A DNA stretch of 64,000 nt, taken from contig CM062202.1 of the NCBI GenBank assembly GCA_031216445.1, positions 131,501 through 195,500 on the forward strand. The letters run 5' to 3'. Positions 22,033 through 33,322 of the stretch are shown here, in pieces. Under the pieces are notes generated by a model. It was not told the origin of the DNA. It made no database searches and saw only the letters and a program-made list of their open reading frames with translations. The first letter of the stretch is position 1, and each line of letters starts with the position of its first letter. Source of the DNA: Lateolabrax maculatus. Its lineage: Eukaryota; Chordata; Actinopteri; Acropomatiformes; Lateolabracidae. A program made the position numbers and the translations under genes.

Positions 22033-24530
22033 CTAATTGGATCCTCCACCAGCAGGTGCATTAGGGGGTTCGGCGGTGCCGGACTCAGGTATGTTGCCCC
22101 AGCTGTATCCACTCTCAGGTGGGGTCACTGGGGGCATGGGTGCTCTAAGTAAGGCCATATCACATGTATCTGGGTGGAGCAAGAAGCCAGAGAAAGTACT
22201 GCTGGACTCAGAACCGGCATACATGCCATTAGTAACTAAATCCTTCACCTGAATCCACACCCTGTCCCCGCGGGCCAGGTGAAGGATCACTGAATGCGAG
22301 GTGGTCCCTAACACTTTGGGGTTTGTGGTTTTGACAACTGGTATGAAATTATGAAAGATGCCGACTTTGAGGACTCGTTCATGGACGGTGACGTGGTAGC
22401 TGAAGATGTAGGTGCCGTTGATGGGGGCGGTGTAGAGGCCGGTGCTGCGGTCGTAACTCCCCTGGACGTTATACAGAACGTGGGAGAAAACCACAGGGGC
22501 GTTGGGTGGGGGGTAACTGGACGTTAGCCCTGCAGCAAAGGCTGACTGGATGCTAGGCATACAGGGACCAGGAGGACCCATCATACCCATCAGCCCCATG
22601 TCTCCTTTATCCCCCTGTGACCCTCGCTGCCCTGCGACCCCCATCTGTCCCTGGTCTCCCTTGTCTCCATTGTCCCCTCTCTGCCCTGGAACCCCATCCA
22701 CGCCATCTGTACAGTTACAGTCCCCCTGGGGTCCTGGTTCTCCTTTCCCACCCACAGATCCAGGGACACCAGATTGACCTAGATCACCCATGTCACCCTT
22801 AACACCTTTGGACCCCAGCTGTCCTGTGGTACCAGGCAGACCTCTGGGTCCTGCAGGACCAGGCAGCCCGGGTGGTCCTGGGGGGCCCTGGCTGGACTCA
22901 CAGGTACCTGGACAGACTCCATCATCTCCTTTAGGACCCTGATCGCCCAGGTGGCCCTCCAAACCTCGTTCACCTTTGTCACCTGCATGACAACAAAAAC
23001 AGTCACAAGCTGGAACTGAATCCTGTTGGAACAAGAACATGAAAGTACCTGATAACTGGGTCTGGTCACCTTTGAAGCCTCGGTCTCCTTTGGGTCCCAG
23101 AAGACCCTGTGGTCCTCGGTCCCCCTTCTCACCCTCGTCGCCTTTCTGTCCTGAGGGTCGGACACACCAACACGGTCAAAGGGGACACATAGTAGCAGTA
23201 TTAGCAGTGCAGATACAGTAGTAGTAGTAGAATGAGGTATCAGATTTGTGTTGTGGGAGCAGAGTATGATGGGAAGCTGTTTACCTTTGACCCCTGCTCT
23301 GCCCACAAAACCTGGAGGACCACTGAGCCCTGTCAACCCTCTTCTTCCAGGGCTACCTGGACTACCTGACCAGGAGAGAGGGACAGAGATGTGTTCTATT
23401 ATCTCTCTGTAAACTGCTGTTGTTACACAGGATTCATTTCTTATTCCTCTAAAAAATAATGAATTACATTCCATTAAGGTCTATAATGGGCTGACCCTGG
23501 ACCATCACACTAGATATCAGAGTCCTGATCCAAACCCCTTCCTGGAATCCGGACACGTTAGTCCCTGGGCCTCAGAAAATTCACCGCAGGAAAATGTTGG
23601 GAATACTCAGCTCAGTGTGAAATCAGACTTTTGGGTGAAAATGGAGAAGTGAAAAATGTTGTTGCTCCTCTGATAGATGCTAACATGTTTGAGGCACCAT
23701 GAGGGCAGAAACGAGGCTGCAGAGAGGGAGACACCACACAGCTGCCGATGGTCTGTTGTGATGCCGGCTGCAGGTCCCTGTAGTCAGGCGTGTCCAGTAA
23801 AGACTGAACCAGCAGGCAGCAGCTCCTGTCTGCAGTGTTCCCCGTGGACAGACAGACAACCATCACTGATCACTGTGAGACTCTTAGAAACTTTGAAGCT
23901 GGAAAAGTCTTTGTTCTCTGGTTTCTAACACAACAGAATCAAACTGTAGTCTCATCTTTGTCAGACGAGGTAACATCACTTTACTGTTATTTCTTTTTTC
24001 AGTTTTACAGTATTTGGTTTACGTATTATATATCTGATATATTATTATTCATAATACATAATTTATTATTCACAGCTGGTGGATTCACGCCAGCACTCAG
24101 TGTAAATATAGATATTGTGTATTATTGTGAAGTAGTAGAACATTTAGAACTGCATCAACTCTTACTATATACAAATGCCTTTGTGTGTTATTTTACCTGG
24201 CAGCCCCCGGTCTCCTCTGTCTCCTTTGGGCCCCTGGTTGCTCTGGCAGTGTGTGCAGAGACAGAACCAGGGAATCTGGTCTAGGGGGACAGGGAACGGG
24301 CCCTGCAGCAGCATCTGGCAGTAGGCATCGAGGCCCCCGGCCAGCGGCTCCGTCACGTTGTCTCCGACAGGGTAAATACTGCGTCTGGGGTCGTCCATTG
24401 GCTGGTATGGAGGTGTAGGAGGAGGGGAGAGGGGGGGCTCCCAGCCGTCCTGGGAGATGAGCTCAGGCATCGCCACGACAATGGGGATGGAAACCGCCAA
24501 CAGCAAGAAGTGAAGAAGAAAGGCGGACAT
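22033..24530 (-). CDS. Otolin-1-like short-chain collagen with C1q domain, 4 coding exons
   Basis: Secreted extracellular-matrix protein of the inner-ear (otolith/otoconial membrane) collagen type. Coding exons in order: 24530-24197, 23365-23285, 23150-23049, 22982-22033. They total 1467 nt (488 aa), every intron is phase 1 and GT-AG, and each splits a Gly codon. Residues 1-20 are a hydrophobic signal peptide. Residues 21-99 are a Pro-rich non-collagenous region with an N-glycosylation site (NVT, 58-60) and cysteines 71, 90, 92 and 95 (DQIPWFCLCTHC). Gly-X-Y repeats run from 100 to about 312, with Cys-containing interruptions (CPGTC and DCNC). A C1q domain spans about 318-443 (GTYIFSYHVTV core; ending FSGFLLHPD). 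A 45-residue Pro-rich tail follows. The N-terminal cysteine block and domain order match fish inner-ear-specific collagen/otolin. Alternatives are other C1q/collagen-X-like proteins. The ATG at 24530 was chosen because an acceptor (CTCTGCAG) lies three bases upstream and the signal peptide starts there. Confidence 0.75.
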
Positions 24531-25071
24531 GGTCTGCAGAGAGATTTTAAAATGCTTTATCCCTTTAATCACGTTTCCCATCAGCCACCAGGTTTTCTTA
24601 TTGTTCTTTCCATTATAGCAACAACAGTAACAAACAAGCATTATTAATTTACAGCTGTTCTTAATGGGACAGAATTCCCTTTTTAAAGGGTAAGTACAAC
24701 TGTTTCAAAGGACCCCAAGACATTTCTACGGAGGCCTGAAGGGGACATGAACAAAAGAAAACCACACTTTTGGAGATTGTACATTTCAGTATTTCAATTG
24801 TTATCAATCAATTATACAAATAAAATCATTCAAATAGCCATAAAAGTAATAAAATAGTTCCAGTCAGCCTAATATAAATTAATAATAATCCACGGCAATG
24901 TAAATGCTGAAGTACTTATTTAATCATCAAGACTGAAAATACAGTCTTCGTACATTTTACTATTTTGTAAATCCTGTTTAATGTTTGTAATTAATAAATA
25001 AATTATTAATGTTATTTATTTGAAACGTTGGTCCGTAAATTAATATTAAAATGATCTCAGGTATCACTCAC

Positions 25072-25110
25072 CCCAGCGTCTGAAGTTTCTGAGTTAGCTG
25101 CAGACTGATC
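25072..25110 (-). other. Probable 5' non-coding exon of the otolin-like gene
   Basis: On the - strand a good donor (GTGAGTGATAC, 25071-25061) follows a short non-coding stretch. A TATA-like TTTTATTA (about 25134-25141 on the + strand, read in reverse) lies about 30 bases upstream. It would splice to the acceptor at 24534-24536 just before the ATG. The exon start is inferred. Confidence 0.4.
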
Positions 25111-25192
25111 TCACCTGTCAAGACTCACAGCTACTAATAAAACACCTGGACTCCGCCCACCTGCTGCTGCCCCGCCCACACACTGCCAGCAC

Positions 25193-25195
<3 letters not shown>

Positions 25196-25227
<32 letters not shown>
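25196..25227. repeat. (GT)n microsatellite
   Basis: A run of GT dinucleotides lies directly upstream of the putative otolin-like promoter. Confidence 0.95.
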
Positions 25228-25230
<3 letters not shown>

Positions 25231-25589
25231 CTTTGTTGACTAAAAAGTAGGTCTGTTTTTGTGTTTTCTCTTTATTGCATAATGTGACCTGATTACAAAA
25301 AGACACACATCATGGTTTTCTACAGTGAATTCACATGAACACAACATACTGCATGTTAGAACCAGCACACCGCAATGTGTCATTGAAGTAAACTACTGCT
25401 TTCATGCGTTCACCACAGACGGTGCATTAAGCTCAGGTCCACACTAGTATGGAAACAACTGGTTTTGGTTAAAAATGAAACCCAAACCAATAATGAATGT
25501 AAAGAAAAAGCGTACTTACGAGTATTACTTATGAGTGATTTGTTGATACTTTAGTTCTGCAGCAGCAACATACAAACTGTTTAAAAAAA

Positions 25590-25737
25590 AAAAATGCCTT
25601 TATTTGAAAGATACAGTGCAGAGACAGGAAACGTGGGGAAAGAGAGTAGGGGAATGAGATGCAGCATTCGGTATGGGGGACATTTGTGCCCATGTGGTAT
25701 GCACCCTAACCACTCAGCCACTCGCCCACAGAAACCT
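25590..25737. mobile_element. SINE-like dispersed repeat
   Basis: Starts near TTTATTTGAAAGATACAG and ends with ACCCTAACCACTCAGCCAC, a combination typical of a common teleost interspersed element with a tRNA-like 3' portion. No target-site duplication could be confirmed. Confidence 0.45.
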
Positions 25738-26387
25738 GCTTTTAAGACTAAACATGGTAAGTTTTCCTTCACATTACAAGGTGAAACATCTGAACACAGC
25801 CTGTGCTTGTTCCTTTGGTCAGTGGACGTGGTAGAAAAGACAGAGTGGACTCTAGGCGTCCATATAGAGATAATAATGGATACAGCAGTGCAGTGTTTTT
25901 GTCTCTACATGGACACTTACAAGTCCATTCATTTCTTTATTTTGTCCATAATAATGTGATTATTTTGCACATATGAAGACACCTCACCTGTTTCTCCATG
26001 ATGGAACAGATCAGTTATTAAATATCTAAATATACCAGTTTAACAAATGAAGCCTTTGAATATGAAATTGGTTCCTGAAGAAGATCCAGCTGGGCTTTGT
26101 TCCCACTGCAGAGCCTCCCTTTCATCTGTAAGGTGATGTGATTAGGACTTCAGAGGCCGTCCTCATAATGCAGAGGTGTAACTGTAATCCTCTCTGTATG
26201 GACTATCCAGCTGGGCTGATGGAAGACCGTCACCGGATCCTGTACACAGAAACCGCCTATAGTGTGGCATTATTGTTGCGAGTCCTGGGAATTAGGATGG
26301 GAGGATTCATGTAGGTCAGCTGTGGGTTGGTGGCGTCATGTAGGGCATGAGGTGATACACCCAGTAAGTGATTTGTTAATTTTGAGC

Positions 26388-26846
26388 GATATAAAGGGGG
26401 CTGCAGTGTTATAGAGGAGCTGCAGTGTTAAAGAGGGGGCTGCAGTGATATAGAGGAGCTGCAGTGATATAGAGGAGCTGCAGTGTTATAGAGGAGCTGC
26501 AGTGATATAGAGGAGCTGCAGTGTTATAGAGGAGCTGCAGTGTTATAGAGGGGGCTGCAGTGTTATAGAGGAGCTGCAGTGTTATAGAGGGGGCTGCAGT
26601 GATATAGAGGGGGCTGCAGTGATATAGAGGGGGCTGCAGTGTTATAGAGGAGCTGCAGTGTTATAGAGGAGCTGCAGTGATATAGAGGAGCTGCAGTGTT
26701 ATAGAGGAGCTGCAGTGATATAGAGGGGCCTGCAGTGATATAGAGGGGGCTGCAGTGTTATAGAGGAGCTGCAGTGTTATAGAGGAGCTGCAGTGATATA
26801 GAGGGGCCTGCAGTGTTATAGAGGAGCTGCAGTGTTATAGAGGGGC
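26388..26846. repeat. 19-bp minisatellite between the otolin-like gene and dgkd
   Basis: About 24 units of GAGCTGCAGTGTTATAGAG, alternating GTTATAG/GATATAG and GAGGAG/GAGGGGG variants, all on one strand. Each unit carries a PstI-type CTGCAG palindrome. Confidence 0.95.
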
Positions 26847-27639
26847 AACAAGAAACAGTAAACAGAAACCAGACTGAACACAAACACAGGTTTCCATTAT
26901 ACATAAGACAGTGTATTGACTTTCTCCCAGGAGATTTACGTCAATGCGGTCTGACCTCAGTCAACGCCTCAGAAACCTTTGTCTCTACTGTCCATCTGGT
27001 GTGACTTGAACACAGCACTAAACCTGCAGTGTAGAACTTTTGCTTCTCCCTTCTGGCAGTGAGGGTAATTACACAAATGCTTTCGCCACGTGCTGGTGCC
27101 GACGGTTTTCGGTTTGTATTGTTGACTGTAATCCTTCCTCTGAATGCCCAGTTTCTTTTTTATCTGGAGCATCAGAAACTCTTTAGGACGCCTGTTAGGT
27201 TTTTCTACTCTGTCGTTACGGTCGCTCCCCCTCCAGCTCTGGTAAACCAATCATTGCTGGTTGCTCCAGGGTGGGAACGACACAGTTAAAGTCCCCAGTG
27301 ATAATGTACATGCCTGGTAATCCTGAAATTCTCAAAAATAAATTGTTATAGAAATTACCATCATCATTTGTTCCATATATTCATGAAATTGAACCATGTA
27401 GAAAGAAGATGGCCTTGTATAATTAAAAATCTATTATCGGGATCTTCAGTTACACCTTCAGTTTTCCCTGGAATAGATTCACTAGTATTATAAGTATTAA
27501 TGTCATCACAACTCTAGTAGGAAGCTGAAAGGACCTGTCCCAGTCAGTTTATCTTCGATGTCTCCTTAGCTAATAGGTGCATTCTCTGCGATTCTCTCTC
27601 TGTCTTTGAACTTCAGGGATTTCACAAATTGAGCATCAT

Positions 27640-27915
27640 GTTACTTCAGGCAGGCCACGGAGTCAAGCTCAACCTGCCTATCCTGGCTGCTTCCTCCACA
27701 AGCCGCTTCCCAACCCACCTCCACCCCAGCTCCTCCCTTCATGCTGTGTCTGACTTATCAATGTCATTTCTGTTGTCATTGATGCTGCTCTGTTCTGGAC
27801 CCTACGGGGGTTCTTGCTGCTGCTCCCAGAACAGAGCATACCGCCAAATACATCTAACTGCAAATATATCTACTGCATGTAGATCAAGTTTCTTTGACAA
27901 AGTGGTCCTGACTGA
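27640..27915. mobile_element. Dispersed repeat, copy 2 of an unclassified family
   Basis: The sequence from GGCAGGCCACGGAGTCAAGC to TGCATGTAGATCAAG is shared at high identity with 53197-53640, and its 3' half with 12087-12206. This copy lacks an internal segment of about 120 bp present at 53.2 kb. No coding capacity or terminal repeats are evident. Confidence 0.7.
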
Positions 27916-27959
27916 ATAGAAGTTCTGGGAGCAGAGTCAGGTTTTAGGCTCGTTATTCT

Positions 27960-29190
27960 GTGAGTTCTCTCCAGAACAGGAGGCGGGATATTCAGGGCTG
28001 CCAAGTTCTCCCTTTAGTTTGTAGTGAGATTCGGAATTGGTGAAGTTGATTGAAACATGGGACTCTCAGGAGAATCTGGAGGGTTGGCAGAAAGCTTTGT
28101 CTACCAACAAGAACCCTGTATGAAAAGTGCATTGTTCAAAGATAGAGGATCAAGCAGGATCATTTTGTCCAGAAACAAACAAACTAGATTTTATGAAACT
28201 ATGAAGCTGGCTTAGAAATACAAGACAGGGAAGGAGTTCTTAACTGAGCTATTGTTTGGATTTGTCATATCTTCATATCACATCTTATTATGTCAGAGCT
28301 TTTTTCACACATATGAACTGATCAGACTACAAAGGCAATTCATCTGCTGACACCTCAACAGCTTAATTAAGCTATTAACCAGGATAAATACCAACGCACT
28401 ATTGCAGCATAATGCATAGGTCTGTCTGCTGGACTGTAACACTTTGGTGCTGCACACTTTAACATGTTTTTGAGCTGTAAACTGAATTACATGACTGTAC
28501 TGTGATGAAACACAACACTGTGTTATTGAATTTTTTTTCTTCCTCAGGTATACCCAGTACACTGCAGGTCTTCTGTCTTGGTGGCAAGAAGTTCGGACTT
28601 CTTTTCAGCACCTTGCAGCGTGTTAATCAGGTCTTCAGCTGTATGTGCTGCTCTGCCTCTCTGATTCGACCGCTGCATTCTTTAATATCAGCTTGACCGT
28701 TCTCAACTGCTGTCAGCATGCCATCCATTTCAGTCTGAATAATTGTTCGAGTGACTTTACAGCCTTCATGATGTCCACAATGGAGGGATTTTCCATGTTT
28801 TCATGTATGAAGATTCTGTATCTTATAGTTTTGATTCAAGATGTTCTATCTAATCATTCCAACTTTAAAATTCACATCTAAACTATTTTGTATAATATCT
28901 AATATTTTTCAATGGGTAACGTTTATTTTTACTTTAATTATTGGAAATGAAATTTCCATCCATTTAATGTGGAATAGTTTCCACATTAAAACATCTGGAG
29001 CATTAATCCTGAAATCATCTTTTTATCTGCTGAGACACAAATGCCTTTATTCACAGTTTACATATTCAAAGTTAGAAATATATCAACAAAATTTCCAGAT
29101 GTTTCAAAGAGAAATCACACACAAACCGAGCTGTATATCTTATTATTTATATATAAATCACATCAGAAGTGTTCATGTCACATTCTGACC
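27960..29190. other. AT-rich intergenic DNA before dgkd
   Basis: No recognisable coding domain on either strand. Base composition shifts sharply to GC-rich at about 29190, where the dgkd promoter region begins. Confidence 0.6.
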
Positions 29191-29194
29191 ACCA

Positions 29195-29480
29195 GAGGTC
29201 AGGAAGCGCAGCTCTCATGTGCTGTGCGCCGCCCGCTCCCTCCGCTGGGGGGCGCTGCCTCCCCGGGTCTCCCCGGGGGTCTGATGGCAGGATGGCGGAG
29301 GCTGGGGGACCGGAGTCTGCCGCGGCCCGGTGCCTGGACGAGTCGTCGGACAGCGAGCCGGAGCAGGAGCCCGGAACGCCGCAGAAACTTATCCGAAAAG
29401 TGTCGACGTCCGGCCAGATCCGCAGCAAGGTAAAGAGGACTCGAACCCGCGCGTCCATCCGCGGACTTTCTGTTGGTCAG
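29195..29480 (+). promoter_or_regulatory. dgkd: CpG-rich promoter and first-exon region of dgkd
   Basis: GC- and CpG-rich DNA without a TATA box surrounds the first coding exon. CpG density continues into intron 1 (29640-29910 and 30100-30440). This is a typical housekeeping-style island promoter; the exact start site cannot be read. Confidence 0.55.
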
Positions 29481-32400
29481 CGGCTGTTTCCATTCAGCGG
29501 GCTGGGCCACACAGCCCCGAGCTGCCCGCTGCTCCACCGGGCACCGGAATAAAACACTTTAACGTTTCCTACCTGACGAAACTGATGATAGAAAGTGTCC
29601 AGTATCAGTTACACGGCGCACACCGAGCCGCACTTTGTGTCCCAGAGGTCCCGTGTTGTCCCGGTGGGCCCGCGGTGCCCGCAGCTCCCCCTCCTGACGG
29701 GACTCACGGCCGCCATGAGCCCGGCGGTGCCCGCTGCTCCCCCTCCTGACGGGACTCACGGCCGCCATGAGCCCGGCGCGGTGCCCGCTGCTCCCCCTCC
29801 TGACGGGACTCACGGCCGCCATGAGCCCGGCGCGGTGCCCGCTGCTCCCCCTCCTGACGGGACTCACGGCCGCCATGAGCCCGGCGCGGTGCCCGCTGCT
29901 CGGAGGGTTCCGGTCTGAAGACAGGACGCGGTTCAATCCTCGTTTCTGATCCGTCTCAGTTTCTAACGAGCGACTTCAGCTGAAATCTGCCGGAGTTTGG
30001 ATCCAGCTGCTCCACGAACTCTCGGTGACCGACGCGACATTTAATTTATATAATTTATATAATTTATATAAAAACCAAGCGGTCGTCGTCCGGTTCAAAG
30101 ACGACACGGACGTCACGTCCCGGTAGAGCCCACCTTTAGATCCCGTCAGCCGTAACGTGTGGGTCTGAAACCGAGCCAGGTGATCGTCCCGGGACACAAT
30201 GAACCCCAGAAACAGGTAACATACCTAAATACCCCGCGGTGTCTAAATACCCCCCCCCCCCCCCGTGTCCCGGGGCTGAAGGACAGAAACGGGCAGCTGA
30301 AGGCAAAGCTAAGCGGCTAACTGCTGCTAGCCCAGGGGTCTCGGGCCCGGTGGAAAGCCCCGCTGTTTCCCACCGCTGCCCCCCGGGAGAGGTGGGCTGC
30401 GCGCCGGGCTGACGGATGGCCACAGGCCGGGGGAGAGAGCCGTAGAACCGGCTGAAGAGCGTTCAATGCTCTGTTGGTTGTGCGTTGGGGTGTTAGCGCG
30501 AGTCCGCTTTATGACACATAACGGTCCTTATCGGGTTAATATTAAACAGCGATAATTTATAGTTAAATCAGTTAGTAATGAGTTAGTTCTGAGTTCACTG
30601 CGGAACTCTCCGACGTTAACGGGACACGTGAAGAAGCTTTATTTAACTTTACTGTAGTTTACCAACTCTGTGCTGCATTCATGTGCACGGCAAAAGCTCG
30701 GAGATACCGCACTCTGCTCTGAGAAGCGGAGGTTTGGTCCCACTGAGGCTGTTTAAAGTTTTAATAGATTCTACATCTATAAAAGTGTGTGTGACTTATG
30801 TTTGTTACACCTTCGTGCAGTCCTGGTCATTTACCTGTTCACCTGCAGTCTATTGGGACTGTTAATTCCTATATCTAAATCTTTGTTAGTGCACATTCAG
30901 ACTGTAAACAGATGAATGAATGAAAGCTGAAACACTAGCCCCTTTTCCACAGCCTGTTCAAAGCGGGAATGATGTGCTGATATGTCAGACGGGCCCTGAA
31001 GGCAGCAGCAGCAGCAGCTCAGACTGATGTGGATCTTTGAGTCACAGGAAGTGAGTTTGGCAGGAAGCCACTAAGTTTCTATTTAAAGCTGCTGTTTGGG
31101 ACATGAAGAATGAGTCATGTGGGAAATAATGAGATGCACAGAGATGTAAGGACATATAAAGAAATGTAGCGAGATCTAACAAGATAATAAGTCAAGTCCA
31201 TTTTATTTGTATAGCCTCAAATGATAACAGAAGTTCTCTCAGGACTCTTTCCACACAGAGCAGGTCCAGACCGACTCTTTAAATATTATTTACAGACCCA
31301 ACAGTTCCACTATGAGCAGCACTTGGTGACAATGGAAGGAAAAACTCCCTTTAACAGGTAGAAACCTGGAGCAGAACCGGGCTCTGGGTGGGCGGACAGA
31401 GAAATAATGAGATGCAAGGAGATATAACGAGATGTAAGGACATAGATATAAGGGGAAATAACGAGATGTATGGAGATATAAGAAGATAGATGTAAGGAGA
31501 GCGATGAAGCGAGATGTGAGGAGATATAACCAGATGCAAGGAGATGTATGGAAATATAAAGAGATTTAAATAATAGATTTAATAGGAGATATGTTTTCAT
31601 CATCAGTAGCCTACCATATTACATTTCTGAAGTTTACCCAGCGCAGGTGGTGATGGTGGGCGGGAGCCCTCATGTCTTATGATCCTTTAAATGTAATCTC
31701 TGATGTTACAGATTGCTGTTAAAGACTCTCACTGGTAGTGTCTGGAGTACCCGGACCCCCCGATTTGTACCTGGTTTCTCTATCCACAAAATGGTCTCAC
31801 CTTTTTCACCCCTAACCTGTCTGCATCCCTGACAGGAAGTGATTCTTTTTTAAGGAGATGAGGTCAAATCAACGTGTGTCTCTAGGTGTTTCCAGGTGTT
31901 TGCAGGTGTTGGGGGGTTCTACTGCACATGTTTTAAAGTAGTATAAAGCCTGTACTGTCTCCAGGGGGAGCTGTCTGATTAATGAAGACTACGGCTGTAT
32001 TCTGAACTGCCTATTACAGACGAACGCAGTACGCAGTATGTAGTGCTGCGTACTGCGTTTTCATAGTAGTGTGCAGTATGAAACTGCAGTATGCTTGGAC
32101 AGGCTTAAGAAAGTGGAACTTTAGATTTTAATTGTGTCTGTCGTGTTGTTTTCTTATTGACCGCCTGCTAAGGCTAACGTTGCTGTCGTCATGATGTCAG
32201 ACGTTAAGGCTTTGTTATGGTAGAGGGACACATGCAGCTCCCCCTTGTTACCGATCGGCTGCGTCACAGTTAAAAGCGCTACTTTATTTTCCTGCTTGTC
32301 CACCAGTGATGTCCACCATTTCAAAAATGATTGGTGTGACTGTTCTAGCGCTTTGCATTGTGGGACACAGTAGGCGATGTGGACTGGTCTGATCCATACT

Positions 32401-33266
32401 AGAGGCCTTTTTTTCTGAATCAGCCCGACATCTGGGTATTTTTGGCATAGTTCAGATTCTACATGTCGACCAGATAAATGCGTGCTGCTGGTAGTCGGCG
32501 TCTGAAAAGTAAAGATTGTGTTGTTGTGGAGTTGAAGAGAAGTGAGCTGAGCTCATCCCTGCAGGCTATATTGTATATAATGTATACACGTATATACACT
32601 GAGGTCATATAAAATATATACATATACATAAATACGTATATATATATATAATATATACACACACACAGTAAATGTGTACTGAAAACTAGTTTCTGTAAAA
32701 ATATCAAAAGAATGGAATCTGCTCCTCCAATTAGTTCATTATAATAACACAATGATAGAACAGTTCTATCATTATGTTATTATAATGAATATGGCAGTTA
32801 TTAACATTCATTCAAAACTGCCATTTAGAATTGTAGTGTTTAAACAAGCAAAAGCTTTGAAGCTGAAATGAATCTAAACCTGTTTAGAATCGATGTGGTT
32901 TTATAAATGTTGTGTAACAGCAGTCAGCTGACAGATGAGCCCTGCAGCAGCTGCATTGAAATGTGTTTCCTGTGGAAATATTGATGATGTTTCTCAGTGA
33001 ACTTCAGGCTCTGAAAACCTGCTTTTGTCGACTTTATCACAAGATGATTACAAACTGCAGATTATTTTCCCTCTTTGGTTCTCTGACGCTGGGGAGGTGA
33101 GACAGATCTGAAACAATGAGCCCATACATAATGCAGAACTATCTTACTTTGAAAATCATCAGTACTTTATTCCAGACTTTTCAAAGTTGAAGCTTGCGAC
33201 TGCTGAGGATAATTAATCGATCAGAACTCATCAATCAGGATCAATTCTGTCATGTTCTTTAGTTAA

Positions 33267-33322
<56 letters not shown>

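Noticed and set aside
26969..27250. 93-codon reverse-strand ORF (MVYQSWRGSDRNDRVEKPN...)
   Set aside because: No recognisable domain, no splice partners, and the region looks like an old dispersed element (CTGCAGTGTAGAACTTTTG start). Not strong enough to annotate.
29559..29936. ORFs on both strands in the 54-bp CpG repeat ([16 protein letters not shown] units)
   Set aside because: A 54-bp period is divisible by three, so any frame stays open; it lies in intron 1 just after the dgkd first exon.
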